Shown here: positions 21,610 through 32,976 of the stretch, one piece after another | How the letters are laid out: the number at the start of each line of letters is the position of its first letter | How positions within the stretch are numbered: position 1 is the first letter of the stretch | Source: Neoceratodus forsteri | Lineage: Eukaryota > Chordata > Ceratodontiformes > Ceratodontidae | Length of the DNA stretch: 64,000 nt | Direction: 5' to 3' | Assembly (NCBI GenBank): GCA_016271365.2 | Contig: CM028131.1 | Span: 173,666,501 to 173,730,500 of the forward strand | Notes under the pieces: model-generated | What the model saw: only the letters and a program-made list of their open reading frames with translations | What the model was told of the DNA's origin: nothing | Database searches by the model: none | Made by a program: the position numbers and the translations under genes

Positions 21610-24600
21610 TCAAACTGATAAATATGACAAAGTTCTACCGTGACCTTTTGTAAAAGTTCGGCATGAAAAAAAAAACTTCTGTTGTAATGTAAAGAGACAT
21701 CGACAATTCCAAATATACCACTTAAAGGTTGCAAAAATAACATGCAAAATACCAATATCCCATTTTGACCAATGCAAAGGATAAAATCCATATATAATAT
21801 TTTCATTAGATACTGTCAAAAAGGCAGGTTTATTCCAAACATCTGCAAGATATGACCAAAATGATGCAATATAAGAGCAAGAAAAATATAAGTGATGCAT
21901 AGTTTCTAGCTGCTGAGAACAGCCTGAATGGGAACAATTACGTTCTTCCAATTGTTTATGGTGTTGATTACCCTTGACATTAAGTTTTTCATGACAACAT
22001 AACCATGTGACATCTTGAAATTTAGGGGAGATTCATGTCTTGACCAAAAGGGACTGTAATGCAGAAAGATGTGGGTCTGGACATTTTGGAAAAGTGACTA
22101 ACTCAGTGAAATGAGAATCTATCACAGCTTGATAAACCAATTTCTTGGGTTTGGAAATTATCCACTCACTAGTGACTCACCACTGCCTTCATTTAACAAA
22201 AACCTCACGAAGATAGGGAGCCACCAAGGGGTTAGCCTTAAGACACTGGTTTGAACCAGTAGTCCACTCCTGAAACCACAGTCCTGCGGACTGTCTAAAA
22301 AGACCTGCCCATAACTTAGGGATGAGCTTTAATAAGGGTGAAAAATCAGTGAAAAAGAATTGACAATAATAAAACAAAAGGGGATTCACCATATTGAGAC
22401 CACCTTTAGAAATTGGTAGATACAAAATGTTTCATTTAAGGGGATTAAGGTGGCTACCCCACACAGCTTGAAAAAATACTAAAGAGAAGAGCTTCTCACC
22501 ACTTAGGAGGAGGAAAAACATTACTTAAAAACAAAAAAGGGGCAATAAATATATTTGAATCATATAAATACGTTTGGGTTTACTAAGCTGCCATTTATTC
22601 CAGTTTTGAACCCTACATTTACCTTTATCAAGCTGAATGTCCCAATTATAAGTTGCTGGGGCAGGGGACCCCCAAAAAACCCAATATCCGGATAGGTTCC
22701 ACAGAGAACCGTATACCAGAGATATAGGCGTGGGTAGGAAGGGCAACCCCTAATTCATGTCCAATACATTTTAGCTTATTTAATGAAGTGCCTGAAAGAG
22801 CCCCAAAGATGTCACATAAAGAAATAGCTGTCTGAATAGAAAAAATTGTAGAAGTACAAATACAAATATCATCTGCATAAGCTAAAGTGGAAAGAGGAAG
22901 TAAAACACCAGGGACAGTGATGGGAGGGATCATGAGATTTAATGAACATAACAATGGGTCAATACTAAATACACACAATAAGGGACTAATAGGGCAGCCC
23001 TGTTTCACTCCCAGTTGAACAGGGAGAAGTGGTCCGTGGTGTCCATTAACCAGAGGAGAAACTGTGGCATGTCTATAAATTTTTGTAACCATGATATAAA
23101 TAAAGGGGGTATCCCATAGTGCTGAAGTGTGAGCCACAAATAATCGTGGTTCACTGAATCAAATGCACCCCTCTGATCCAGAGATAAAATAAATTTTGAA
23201 TGATCCATAGTTTGTGACCTATTGAAAATTTATCTTAAAAATAACAGTTGGTCAGTGATTGCACGTGGACTGTGCTGGGGAAATAAGAAAATGGGCTGCT
23301 GTCAGAAGACGTGCATGAAGTATTTTCATAAGTACTTTCAAGTCCACATTCAGGAGACTAATCAGCCTCCAATTGGAAAGTCCCGTTTTGTCCCCTTTTT
23401 TATGTAAAAAATAAGAATTCCTCCCACCATGTCTAAAGGAAAATCAAAAATAATAACAAAGAATTGAAAGCACCTGCAAGTTCCTGAGAGAAATCCTCAC
23501 CTATCAGCTTATAAAGCTCTGATGTCAGACCATCCCTCCCAGGAGCCTTGAGTGATTGCAGAAAGGTAATAGCACTAGTTGCTTCCTGTGGGGAAATGGG
23601 ATCAGTCAAACGTTGAAGAGTGGAAGGAGGACAACTGGGGACTATGACTTGTTGCAAAACATTTTTTGCAGCATTAGTATCAATGGAATGTGCCTGAAAG
23701 AGAGACTGGGTATAATGAGTTACTTCAGACATCATGTCTGAGTGAGAAGTTTTTAATAAACCATCCTGTCGCTTTATGCCCTCAAAAACTTTCTTCCTCG
23801 CCCTGTCTCTACAACTATGGAAGGGACATAGTGTGGTGAAAGTGCCCTGTGTACTATATTGTTGTTGGAACTTCAGGGTATGTGATTGAATCATATGAAA
23901 GGGCACCATTTTATCCTTCAAGAGTCTAATCTGGGTAATAAAATCATGTTAAGTGGTTTGGGCCAAAGACATCACTCATTGCAACTGTTGCCTTTTTCAT
24001 AGATAAGTGAAATAAACCTGCTCTTGATAGGTTCTCCCCAATAATTTCAGGAGATTGACCAGATCTTGTTTTGTGTCAAGCCATCAATGTAAAGGGTCAT
24101 CATACATTACATAAAGAGATTTTCTGGCTGAAAAAAAATAATGTAATTGCTGTAGTATTTCCTGGTGAGCCAAGAGATCAGAATTTAATAGCCAAATGTC
24201 CCTCCCCATTATCAAAGCCGGGTCCGGGCCAACAGTAAGTCTTAAGGCACAGTGATCAGAAAATTCTACTGGAATAATTGAAACTGAATTTATGGGTGAT
24301 GATTTATTAATAAGGAGAAAATCTATCTGGGTGACCAATGTACCTTTATGAAAGGTGGGGACCGGTTTTTTTCTCATGAAGCTGAGCGTATGCATCACTT
24401 AAATTAGTTGTTTGCACAACTGTAGTTAAACAGGACATATCGCAAAACTGTTTCTTAGTAGTAGTAGTAGTACCCTTACCCCAATCTTTATACGTCAGGC
24501 CACAATTAAAATCACCACCCCAGAATATATGGTGTGGAGTGTGAAGGTAAGGTTGTACAGTATTAAATAACTCTACCCTGGCAGCCTTTGTCTTGAGGGG

Positions 24601-24932
24601 CGTAAACATTAAGTAATCGGAAACAAACTCCCTGAAATGAGACATCCAGAATCAAAACACATCCTGGGACTCAATGAGCTTGAAAACTTTAACAGCGGTA
24701 TCATGAAATAAAAAAGCTACTCCAGTACAGAGTTCTAAACCTAAAGACCAATAGGATACATCAGTATGCTGCCATTTTGCAGCATAAGAAGCTCAGCCAT
24801 GGTGTGCAACTGTGTATCTTGCAAAAAACCAAAAAAAAAATAAGATTTCAAAAATGAAAAAATAGCAGCCTGCCTTATCTTATTCTTGATGCTGTTCACG
24901 TTAAGCGAACAGAAAGTTAATGATGGAGCCAT
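21610..24932 (-). pseudogene. Tx1/L1-like ORF2 (EN-RT) remnant
   Basis: The start at the ATG ending at 24932 is followed by the EN opening FCSLNVNSIKNK. Other EN blocks: FWGGDFNCGL near 24520, QIDFLLIN near 24330 and EFSDHCALRLTV near 24270. RT: the fingers show LKAPGRDGLTSELYK (23560), the palm FDSVNHDYLW (23160), GVKQGCPISPLL (23010) and the catalytic LAYADDICI (22880). The thumb region shows ILGFLG. C-terminal: ISKGGLNMVNP (22410) and a zf-RVT-like ETMHHLYFSC (21900). ORFs lie in several frames, with at least five breaks. Confidence 0.87.
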
Positions 24933-24956
24933 ACAAAATTTTCAAAAAAGGACCTT

Positions 24957-27338
24957 CAGGGAGGCTTACACTTATATTTTTTTCCTTTCTTTTGTCCTGG
25001 GGTAGTTAGTTTAGGATGAGGGAGTTGTCCTTCTTCAGGTTCCATATCTGATGGTCCACCAGGGACTTCTACCCCTGACTGGGAAGAGTCAGACTCAGCA
25101 TCAGCATCAGAAACATCCTGGGCAAGCAAAAGAACATAAAATCTATTAGTGGTGGGAGTACTGGATCATTTTGGGACCTTGGAAGCAGGTTGAGGATTGT
25201 ATGACCTACTTCTGGTTACTTGGGACTGAAAAGGTAACTCCTGAGGGGGTTGAGGAGGGGGCATGGATACCATATCCAGCAAAAGCTCAGAAGGGGGGAG
25301 GAGACGTAAAGCCTGGGAAACCCTAGTGACTACCACCCCTTGATCCAAGACAGTCTCAGGCCTGAATGGGGGGGAGGTGGTGGGGGAGGTAAAGTCACAG
25401 AGGGGACAGGATCAACAGGGAGGGAGGGGGGATGGGGACAGAAGGAGGCAAGTCAGGTCTTGTAGAATGGGACCTCTAGGCAATAGCCACCATTAATCAT
25501 TGCTCCTCAGAATCATGAGGGTCTGGTTGCCTATGGGCTGCTTCAGGAGAGGTGGCGTAGGAGTGGCCAAGAACTCCACACAGAGCACAAACAGCCACAT
25601 TCTTACATCATGCACTAGTATGGCCAAAATAATTACACAGTATACAGCATAGTTGGTCACAAACACTGCTAATGTGGCCTGGCTTGCCACATCTGTAGCA
25701 TGTCTTAGGCTGCCCAGCATAAAAGAGCACTCCCCTGTCTCTACTCCAAAATACACAATTAGGGAGATGTTGCAACCCATCTTCAGAGGAGCATAGGAGT
25801 ACCCTAATTTTCCAGCCCCCAGTCCAAATATCCTCGGTGTCAAAAATCACTTCCGAATGCCCCAACACTGTACACCATTGTTTCAACCAAAAAAATGAGG
25901 TCAGTGTCACTCACTCCCTCATTTCTAAAGAGGACTGTGATAGTTTTGTGAGCTGGTTTAGTTAAAGGAAATATTTCAAAGGGTGACCATAAGGGAGTAT
26001 GCATGACCTTATAAGCATCCCAAAACTTATCTAACCCACTGCTCAATTTAAAACTGACATAAAATATCTTCTCACCAGAAACATGAATCAAGGCATACAT
26101 TTCTGCTGAGGAAAAATGCAAACTTTCTTTCAGTAAACACCTGGCAACAAATTTATGATCTGGAAAGGTTTCCATACCCCCCTTATATATAAGTCTGACA
26201 GCATTATACCGTTTAGCAGAGAAAGTAGGAGTCCTGAAAAAGGAAGCATAAGAACGAGAGGTGTTACGTGGATTGTCAGTAGAAGGGCCTGGTGGTGTTC
26301 CTTCAGGTTCATCTGTAGGAAGGTGTATATCCAAATGTTCCATAGAAGAAGATGACAAGATCCTAGAAGAGGAGTTGTCATTGGCTGGATGGGGAGAGTA
26401 TGAGATATCAGTGTCTAACCTAAGGATTGGGTTCTGGGTCAATAATAAATCAGAAGGTAGTGCAAGTGGAGAATCCTGAAGCACAACATTCTTTTGCACA
26501 GTTAAAAAGTTACACTCCCTACTAGAAGGTGCGAGAGGTAAAGTGTCGGAGGAAACATTAGAAACAGAATGGGGATGGGAAACAGATAAATCCCTCCTGT
26601 TCATACAAACCCCCGGTATTGATATGGGTGAAATCTCAGAAATCCAGAGTCCAGTGTCAGGAAGCTGTGCCCATCCAGCAGATTTCAGGGCTGAATCCAC
26701 TGACCAGGAGGCATCTGCCTCATCAACCTGGTCTGCCCAAGAAGAAGTCTGCTTCTGGGAGGGTTTAGAAGCACTTTTCAGAACACACTTTTCTTCATCT
26801 GCAGCAAAAGAAAATACTGTAGCCTTGTCTTGAGTAGAGAAATTGGTAGTAAATACAGTACCCACACCAGTAGGTGAAATATTCGAGTCAGGAGGCAGTG
26901 GAGTAGGACCTGTGGCCATAGCAACTGGAGAGTTTGGGAGAACTGATGTAGATGTGGCAGCCTCGGTTTTGTGGGACAGCACAGCCGCCGAGATGTTCTA
27001 TTTTGTCTTTGAAAACTTTGCTTCTTCAGAAGCCAATAAAAGTTGGAGAGCCTCCAGATCCATTTTTGTAACATCCATAGGTGGTCCCATTTGTTCTGTG
27101 CTAAAGTCGCATTCTGCAATTCCCTGGTATTTACTGGTAGAGAAATAGGTAAGCCCACAGCATTTTCTGTCCATTTGTCCAGCTTAAGTTCTTCAGATTC
27201 AATTAAAGCCTCCATGTCTACAGGGGCTTCAGAGAAAATTTCTAGTTCCATGATATCTGTTTCCTAAGGAGAAGACAACTCCTCAGCCTGCAGCACAACC
27301 TGCTGCATCACAGCCTGCTCACAAACTGAGCTAGCCAT
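24957..27338 (-). pseudogene. Tx1/L1-like ORF1 (CCHC nucleic acid-binding)
   Basis: Start placed at the ATG complementary to 27336-27338; codon 25 is a TAG, and the frame continues from the ATG at 27251. The long 380-residue stretch 26982-25840 is low-complexity Ser/Pro/Thr-rich, then has an RRM-like part with VRLIYKGGMETFPD. After a frame change, 25910-25493 carries the zinc knuckle CYRCGKPGHISSVC followed by a second partial CCHC-like CCILCNYFGH. A Pro-rich, basic C-terminus runs to about 24957, 25 bp before ORF2. Family: Tx1-type ORF1. Confidence 0.82.
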
Positions 27339-27360
27339 CCTGACAGTCAGAGGTTCCCCC

Positions 27361-27982
27361 TACAGTCGAGTAGGGAAATTTTTCCAATGCCTTGGCCAAA
27401 TTTCATCCAGTCACAAAAAATACCACCAACAGCATAATCTGGTTTAAGGTCAGTTGGCATTCATCCGTATCCCCCTCCCCTGGGTCGTGACTGAAAATAG
27501 GCAATATTTGTCTAGTGCACTTGCCTGGTCAACAAAAACTAAATAAATAAAAAATAAGTAAAACTATGCAGAACCAGTGTGTTCTGCAACAGAAGCGTTA
27601 TGATTCCGTATGACCTCAAGAGCGAAGCTTGAGAGATCTTTGGGAATCAGAACCTTGAGCTGGCAGAACACATTGGCTCTGCATGTAGTTGCCCATCCAC
27701 TGTTTTTTATAGCGAATGGTGTTCCTGAAATCAATTTTAAACAGTTTAAACTGTTTTTATTTAATGTTTTTAAATCAGAAGTCGTCTCTGCCATCCACAT
27801 CTTATTCCATGACTTACAGCTGGTTGCTAGGTTGAGTTGCATGGTTATTAGGGACTAGACACTCCTACATTGGCATCGTGCACTCCCATTGGTACATGAT
27901 CATGTTTGGGTCTGGGAGGGATTAAACAAAATGGCGGCTACATTTCTCGCTAAGCAAGAGGATGTGGAGAAATTGCATCTTT
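27361..27982. other. LINE 5' region and unassigned DNA
   Basis: The first part is probably 5' UTR of the LINE at 21344-27360. Near 27490-27545 CTGAAAATAGGCAATATTTGTC, GTGCAC and CCTGG match words at 51660-51710, so a shared LINE 3' end may lie here. The remainder has no recognised content. Confidence 0.4.
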
Positions 27983-27986
27983 TTAG
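27983..27986. repeat. Target-site duplication (left copy)
   Basis: TTAG directly before the left LTR; the same TTAG follows the right LTR at 37365-37368. A 4-bp duplication suits Gypsy- or ERV-type integrases and fixes the outer ends of the element. Confidence 0.75.
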
Positions 27987-29593
27987 TATAACCCCTACCA
28001 GGTCTGCCGTTTCCATCTGACAGCAATATCAGGTGGACTGGGTTCGGGGAAGAATAGATCACTTGGCACAAAGGCTAGGTTTGGCTACTCTGCAGGCACC
28101 CAAGTAACTCTGAACACAGGAAGCAATAACTGCAATATCCAATACCAGAAGTGGGATTCTAAAGTGTGGCTTTTATTCACATCCAAACAGAATAAACAAA
28201 CCATAGATGGACCCCCATGGGGCTACACTCCTGGTAATGCAGATTAAAGGAGACCAGAACACATTCTCATCACTTTAACCCTCAGGCTCTACAACACACT
28301 GGGCACACAGCCTGGACTTGTACACTGCTTTGGGTTACACTGCCCGAACTTGTACACTGTTCTGGGTTTTCCCTGGCTCGGCTCCCTTGCCAGCCACTTG
28401 GACACCTTCCATACTTCATGGAAACATTTTCTGGTGGCTCTCTAAACCACCTAAGAGCACCTTGGCTCCATCAGGGAAACTTCCTCTTAATCCCACTTCT
28501 GGGTACTTTCCTCAGGCACTTGCCGAATACCTGAGAGAAAGCAACAGGTGTCTCAGAGCAAATCCGTAGAGGTGAATATGGTTACTACTGATGGGGGGGT
28601 CTCCCTCCTCTCGCTCCCACAATTCATACCCGGCCATTTCTCTGGACTGTAAACATCTCATCCTTTAACACTTTGCTGTGTAGATTCCTTTTAAATGTCT
28701 TTCACATTCAATTTACTTGTCTTGCTTCCCATTTGTGCTGGACTTGAACATACTTAAAATAAGTGGCATTGTTCATTACTCTAGACCCCCCCCCACAGAA
28801 TTAAGCAGTCCAGTACCACATTCTTTCTTTCCAATTGTGCTGGACTTGAACATACTCATTAGTGGCTTTGTCCATTGCTCTAGCCCCCCCACGGAGTTAA
28901 GCAGTCCAATCCCCACATCTTCCAACTGTACTTGGCTGTCTTTTCCTGACCCCACAGTAACAGTCCCTTTAGTTTCCTTCTGTTTCAAGTGAAAACACTT
29001 GGCCCTTTTTCAGAGCGAACTCACCCTTTGGTTGCAGGTGCTCCACAGGCATTTCCTCCTCAAGGAATCTTCCTTTCAGAGCTTCTGGTGCCTCAGCACA
29101 ACTCAAACAGGCAACTTCTTTTCCTTAGCCGGATCCAAGGGAGTTGCCCCTGGAAAACAGGCAGACACCTTCCCCCTATCCCCTCAGGGATGGGGCTCTG
29201 AACCATTGAAAGCGGTCTCCACCACTTCAATTACCAGTTCCTGTGTTCCTCTTCAGGTGGAAACACACACCTACTACAAAAGAAGCTCTGAAACAGAGCT
29301 TAAAGCTCTGAGAGCCTGCACACACTCTGCTGTACTACAGTCTCTCCTTAGACTGCACACAGACTGCCTTCAAAATCCCCAACGTTCTACTCTAACTTCC
29401 AAATGCAACATTCCAGTGTGGCTTATGCAGCTGCGACAGTTCTAAAATGATGTCATCCCTCAGTCTCAGCTGAGACTGAGAACAGAGTGAGACAGTGTGA
29501 AATCCATTTAATTGGAGTTTCACAAGTTGCCTTCCTTGCCTACCACTAGGTCTTACTGGGATTCTAGCAACCCCAGGTAACAGGGGTGTTACA
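27987..29593 (-). repeat. LTR (left copy; 3' LTR on minus strand)
   Basis: 1607 bp, nearly colinear with 35755-37364 and visibly very similar, so insertion is moderately recent. Begins TATAACCCC where the other LTR has TGTAACCCC, a single change at the terminal dinucleotide. On the minus strand TGAATAAAAGCCACAC (near 28160-28175) gives a polyadenylation signal, with the LTR end about 180 bp further. Small homopolymer differences (CCCCCCC near 28785) separate the copies. Confidence 0.9.
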
Positions 29594-30576
29594 CTCACTC
29601 TGGGCCAGGAAATGACTGTCCGCAGTCATTATTCACCTGGCATAGGCCATCTCACCCCATGTGTTAACTACGGGGAGGTAACGCTACCTTCTCCCCTACC
29701 ATGTGCTAGCACAGGCAGGCAACACTAAGGGCCTAGAGGCCTTTGGCTGAAATATCAGCCTCTACTCTACCCGCTGACTATGGGTACCTAGTGGCTCTAG
29801 TGGAACTGTCCAGAGCACAGCCCTAATAGATCAACACTGTGGCCCCTATGGCCGTTCAGAACCACAGCCTGTCTTTCCCCCCTAGACCTGTAATGAAAAC
29901 CTGCCTGCCTCTATCTCAAATTTCCCAAAACAAAAGAAACAGGGGACCTCCCCGACCCTGGACACCATGCAACCATACACCAGGAGCTAATACCATGCTC
30001 TATGCATTACTCCCTCACTCCCCCACAACCATACCTGTGGAAGGAAAAAAAAATTACACATAGTAACAACAACAACAACAACAACAACAACAGTACTTTA
30101 AACACTACACTCTAAAGTACTAGTGAGGGACATCCGCTGAGTCCCTCCTCCTCTTCCTGTCTTCTCTTCTATCTTCTTCAGGAACACCTGCAAGAAAAAA
30201 GAAAGACAACACACACTCCTAATCTGCATACACAGTCTATCTAACCCCCTAACATCAAAACACTGGAGAATCCCCAAAATTGTTTTTTAGAAACGTAGAA
30301 AAACCATATAAACATTAGAAAACAGTAAAAAACAATGACATTATTTACAATACACCATATTTGGGGGATGGAGTGCCCTAAAAGTCCCATCTAGTGACCA
30401 CAGTGCCCTAAGGCAAGTCCATCATTAAAGAGTCTCTCCTGGGCCGGAGCCCGGTGAATCACAATTCTAGCAGGCCAAAGTCCCAAAGGGGAGAGTCTTT
30501 GAGGACAGTGCAAACATCTGGAGTCTGCTAGTGTAGGGTGTGTACTGCAATGTCATAAGAATAGAAAAGTTTGGAC
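29594..30576 (-). other. LTR element internal 3' region
   Basis: Between the left LTR and the decayed ORF. Contains an AAC trinucleotide microsatellite (30064-30092) and no coding block. A polypurine tract next to the LTR is not evident: the ten bases on the minus strand before the LTR read CCCAGAGTGAG-like rather than a pure A/G run. Confidence 0.5.
30064..30092 (+). repeat. (AAC)n microsatellite
   Basis: About ten uninterrupted AAC units. Lies inside the LTR element. Confidence 0.9.
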
Positions 30577-32178
30577 TTACCAGTCCCTTGTAGAATGAAA
30601 ATGGCACCTGACCTGGTCCTCAGCCAAAGACTGTCCCTGGCAGCATTCTTCCAATACAGCTGGGTGGACATCTTCCGGGAACGACAGGAGGACACATCTG
30701 GAAACTGCTGGGATAATGTCATCTCTGGAGGTGAAACCTTGGAGCAGGAACAAAAAGGAAAACAGCTGGTCTGATGTCATCCGATTGCCAGGTAAAGAAT
30801 CAGGATATAGCTGGGCTGGTGTCCTTTCTGGATCTGAAGTCATCTGGTGGGCCAGTCAATGGATTCTGGAAGGCCAGTACACTGTAGAACTGATGAATGT
30901 GGGGTACCTGAGTCCTGGATGTCCATACTGGCGTAACAACATAGGTACTGCAATGGCTGGAGTGGCAGCACTGGCTACCACTGCTCTGCTTTCCATTTGG
31001 TAGGCATGGGCATATTCGCAGGAAGGTCTTTGCATTGTAGCCAATAGCACAACAGGTCAGGCGCTTGAATTATTACCCCGTCTGGGCACTCATAATTCAT
31101 ATTGTGAAAGGTTTCATGTCCCTCTCCATCCACTATTCGAACAGTGTCCATTAACAGTGTCCTGCCTCTTTTCCACTGGCTGTATCTGTCGTGAAACATT
31201 CTGTGCTTGACATTGCTTGTTTGCACCAGGATGCACACATTTCATTGCTTCTTCCCAAATCCAGGACTTCCTGCTGTTCTCAATCTCCTCTCAGACTCTC
31301 CAAGGAAAGGTAGGAAAGGACATCCCAAAGATTTCATTTGCCTTCCTAAGAACCAGTCTTTCCTCTTTACTAGCTTTGGTCAACCTGAGACCTCTGGCCT
31401 GGCTTGGAGGTGGCCAGTCCTGGTTCTGCCAGCTAGGCATTCTCAAAGACACAAAAAATGGATCCCTGACTTCTTGCACAGCCAGGGCAGTGGAATCACC
31501 ACTCTCTTCCATGTGTTCCTCTGAGGCAACAGCTTGAGGCTGTGTACCAGTTCCTTTTTCACAAGGCCACATAGGTTCCCCTCTTCATCTTCCTCACTGA
31601 GAATCGGTGCCCAGGAATGAGCAGTCATCCTCATTCCTGAGACTATCCATTCTTTGCTGGGTGCAGAAGTCGAAACCTCCAATTCAAAGGCCTCCCTCAT
31701 CTTGTCTTCACCTATGAGACTTGGGCTAGGCCCCCCTCTCCAAGGGTCTACTGATGCTCTTTCTGAGAGGTCTTTCTGCGACTCAGACTCTGAAACATCA
31801 GCACATTGTTCTGACTAAATTTGCACCCTCTTGCTTTGTGCCACACTCTCCTGAGAGGCCTTCTCCAACAGGCTCCATCTGGTGCTGTGTGCTGCCAACT
31901 GCAGATTCTTGAACTTTTGTCCACGTGGGAGCCAAACGAATCTTGGGAGCTTTAAATAAACCATATTTCTCTAGGCACCCAGAACAGTGACGTACCATGA
32001 AGATGTCCCTTCCAGCATTTAAGCACATTAAACACAATTGCACTGGATATCCAGGAATCACCACATGAGGAGGCAGTCATCCTCCATAGTAACATTTCTC
32101 AATGTCCCTTAACTTGTTCACTTCTACTACTACCACAGCCCAGGCATGATCCGGGTAGCGTGCTGGTCCTAAGGCCAT
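30577..32178 (-). pseudogene. Unidentified decayed ORF within the LTR element
   Basis: Not recognised. The ATG (complement 32176-32178) follows a pyrimidine tract ending CTCTGCAG, a good splice-acceptor shape. Codon 34 is a stop. Beyond it lies a Cys/His cluster, C49-x2-C52-x11-H64-C65-x2-C68, suggesting a zinc-binding fold. Frame 32178-31798 then shifts to 31797-31573 (acidic SEEDEEGN, Ser/Pro-rich) and back to 31572-31291 (QEVRDPFFVSLRMPSWQN). 31238-30975 and 30843-30577 continue in other frames with GEGHETFHNMNYECPDG. The run of residues looks protein-like rather than random, but no gag, pol or env motif is visible. It could be an accessory ORF of a non-autonomous element or captured host sequence. 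Confidence 0.45.
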
Positions 32179-32976
32179 GACTGCAGAGAAAAAACAAACA
32201 ACGCTCACTGTTATTTCAAGTTCCATTTCACTGAACACTTTCTTTCTCCTTCAAAATGGCTCCTCTGCTGCTGTGTTTACATTACTACCCCACCCTGTAA
32301 TGGCGGCGGCAGCACTCCTACGCATCAACATTCTGTAATTGGGTTAAGCCACTGCGCATCCCATTTACACGCTTTACTGATAACTTTGCTCAAACTGCAC
32401 AAACTTGCATTGTTCTTTTTCCTAGCACTTTTATATGATTTACCACAGACTTTTCACTTGCTGAAGACATTGCTCTAGCTTACAGTCCCTTAAAGCCTCA
32501 GTATTTCAAGCACAGGATTGCCTGTAACTCTTGCTGCATATCTGATACAACACACAGTCTCTCTCATGGCTTTGAAACTTATACTGATGCTGAACCTATA
32601 ATTAAGCTCACAGTCGATGGCTTAAAATGCTTGCTTTTGCTGGCAAAACTTAACACAGTCCTTGTTTGCAAAGCGATTACACTGCTACACTCAGATTCAG
32701 CTGGCTTTTGGCAAAATCACTTAGTTTGAGCAATTATTTCTGTTGGTACTCATTGTTATCAGTAGCTGTTTGCTGCGATGGAAAACGGCCCGCAGCCAGT
32801 CTTGGAGGCCTCAGGAAAGAAGTGGGTTGGCAGTCCTGCCGATTGTCCCTCTGAACACCACATTCACAGTCCAGTGGATCGAGATGCGTGTTGAGCCCAA
32901 ATTCAAACAGAAAAGTCAGTTTGTTTAACTTTTACAGCACTTTCAGTCACCACGACGCCCCTCCTGATAAGCCAGT

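Larger units (their letters stand above)
21344..27360 (-). mobile_element. Tx1/L1-like LINE (-), nearly full length
   Basis: About 6 kb with both ORFs: a 5' UTR stub, ORF1 27338-24957, and ORF2 24932-21610, followed by a short 3' UTR. ORF1 has a CCHC knuckle; ORF2 has EN, RT and a C-terminal Cys/His block. The C-terminal SKGGLNMVNP and ETMHHLYFSCSYIASFW blocks are typical of Tx1/L1-type elements of fish and amphibians. Multiple stops and frameshifts throughout, so inactive. Confidence 0.87.

Noticed and set aside
29999..31000. A tRNA primer-binding site or polypurine tract next to the LTRs
   Set aside because: Searched next to both LTRs on both strands; no TGG-starting primer site or clean A/G tract was seen, so neither is annotated.
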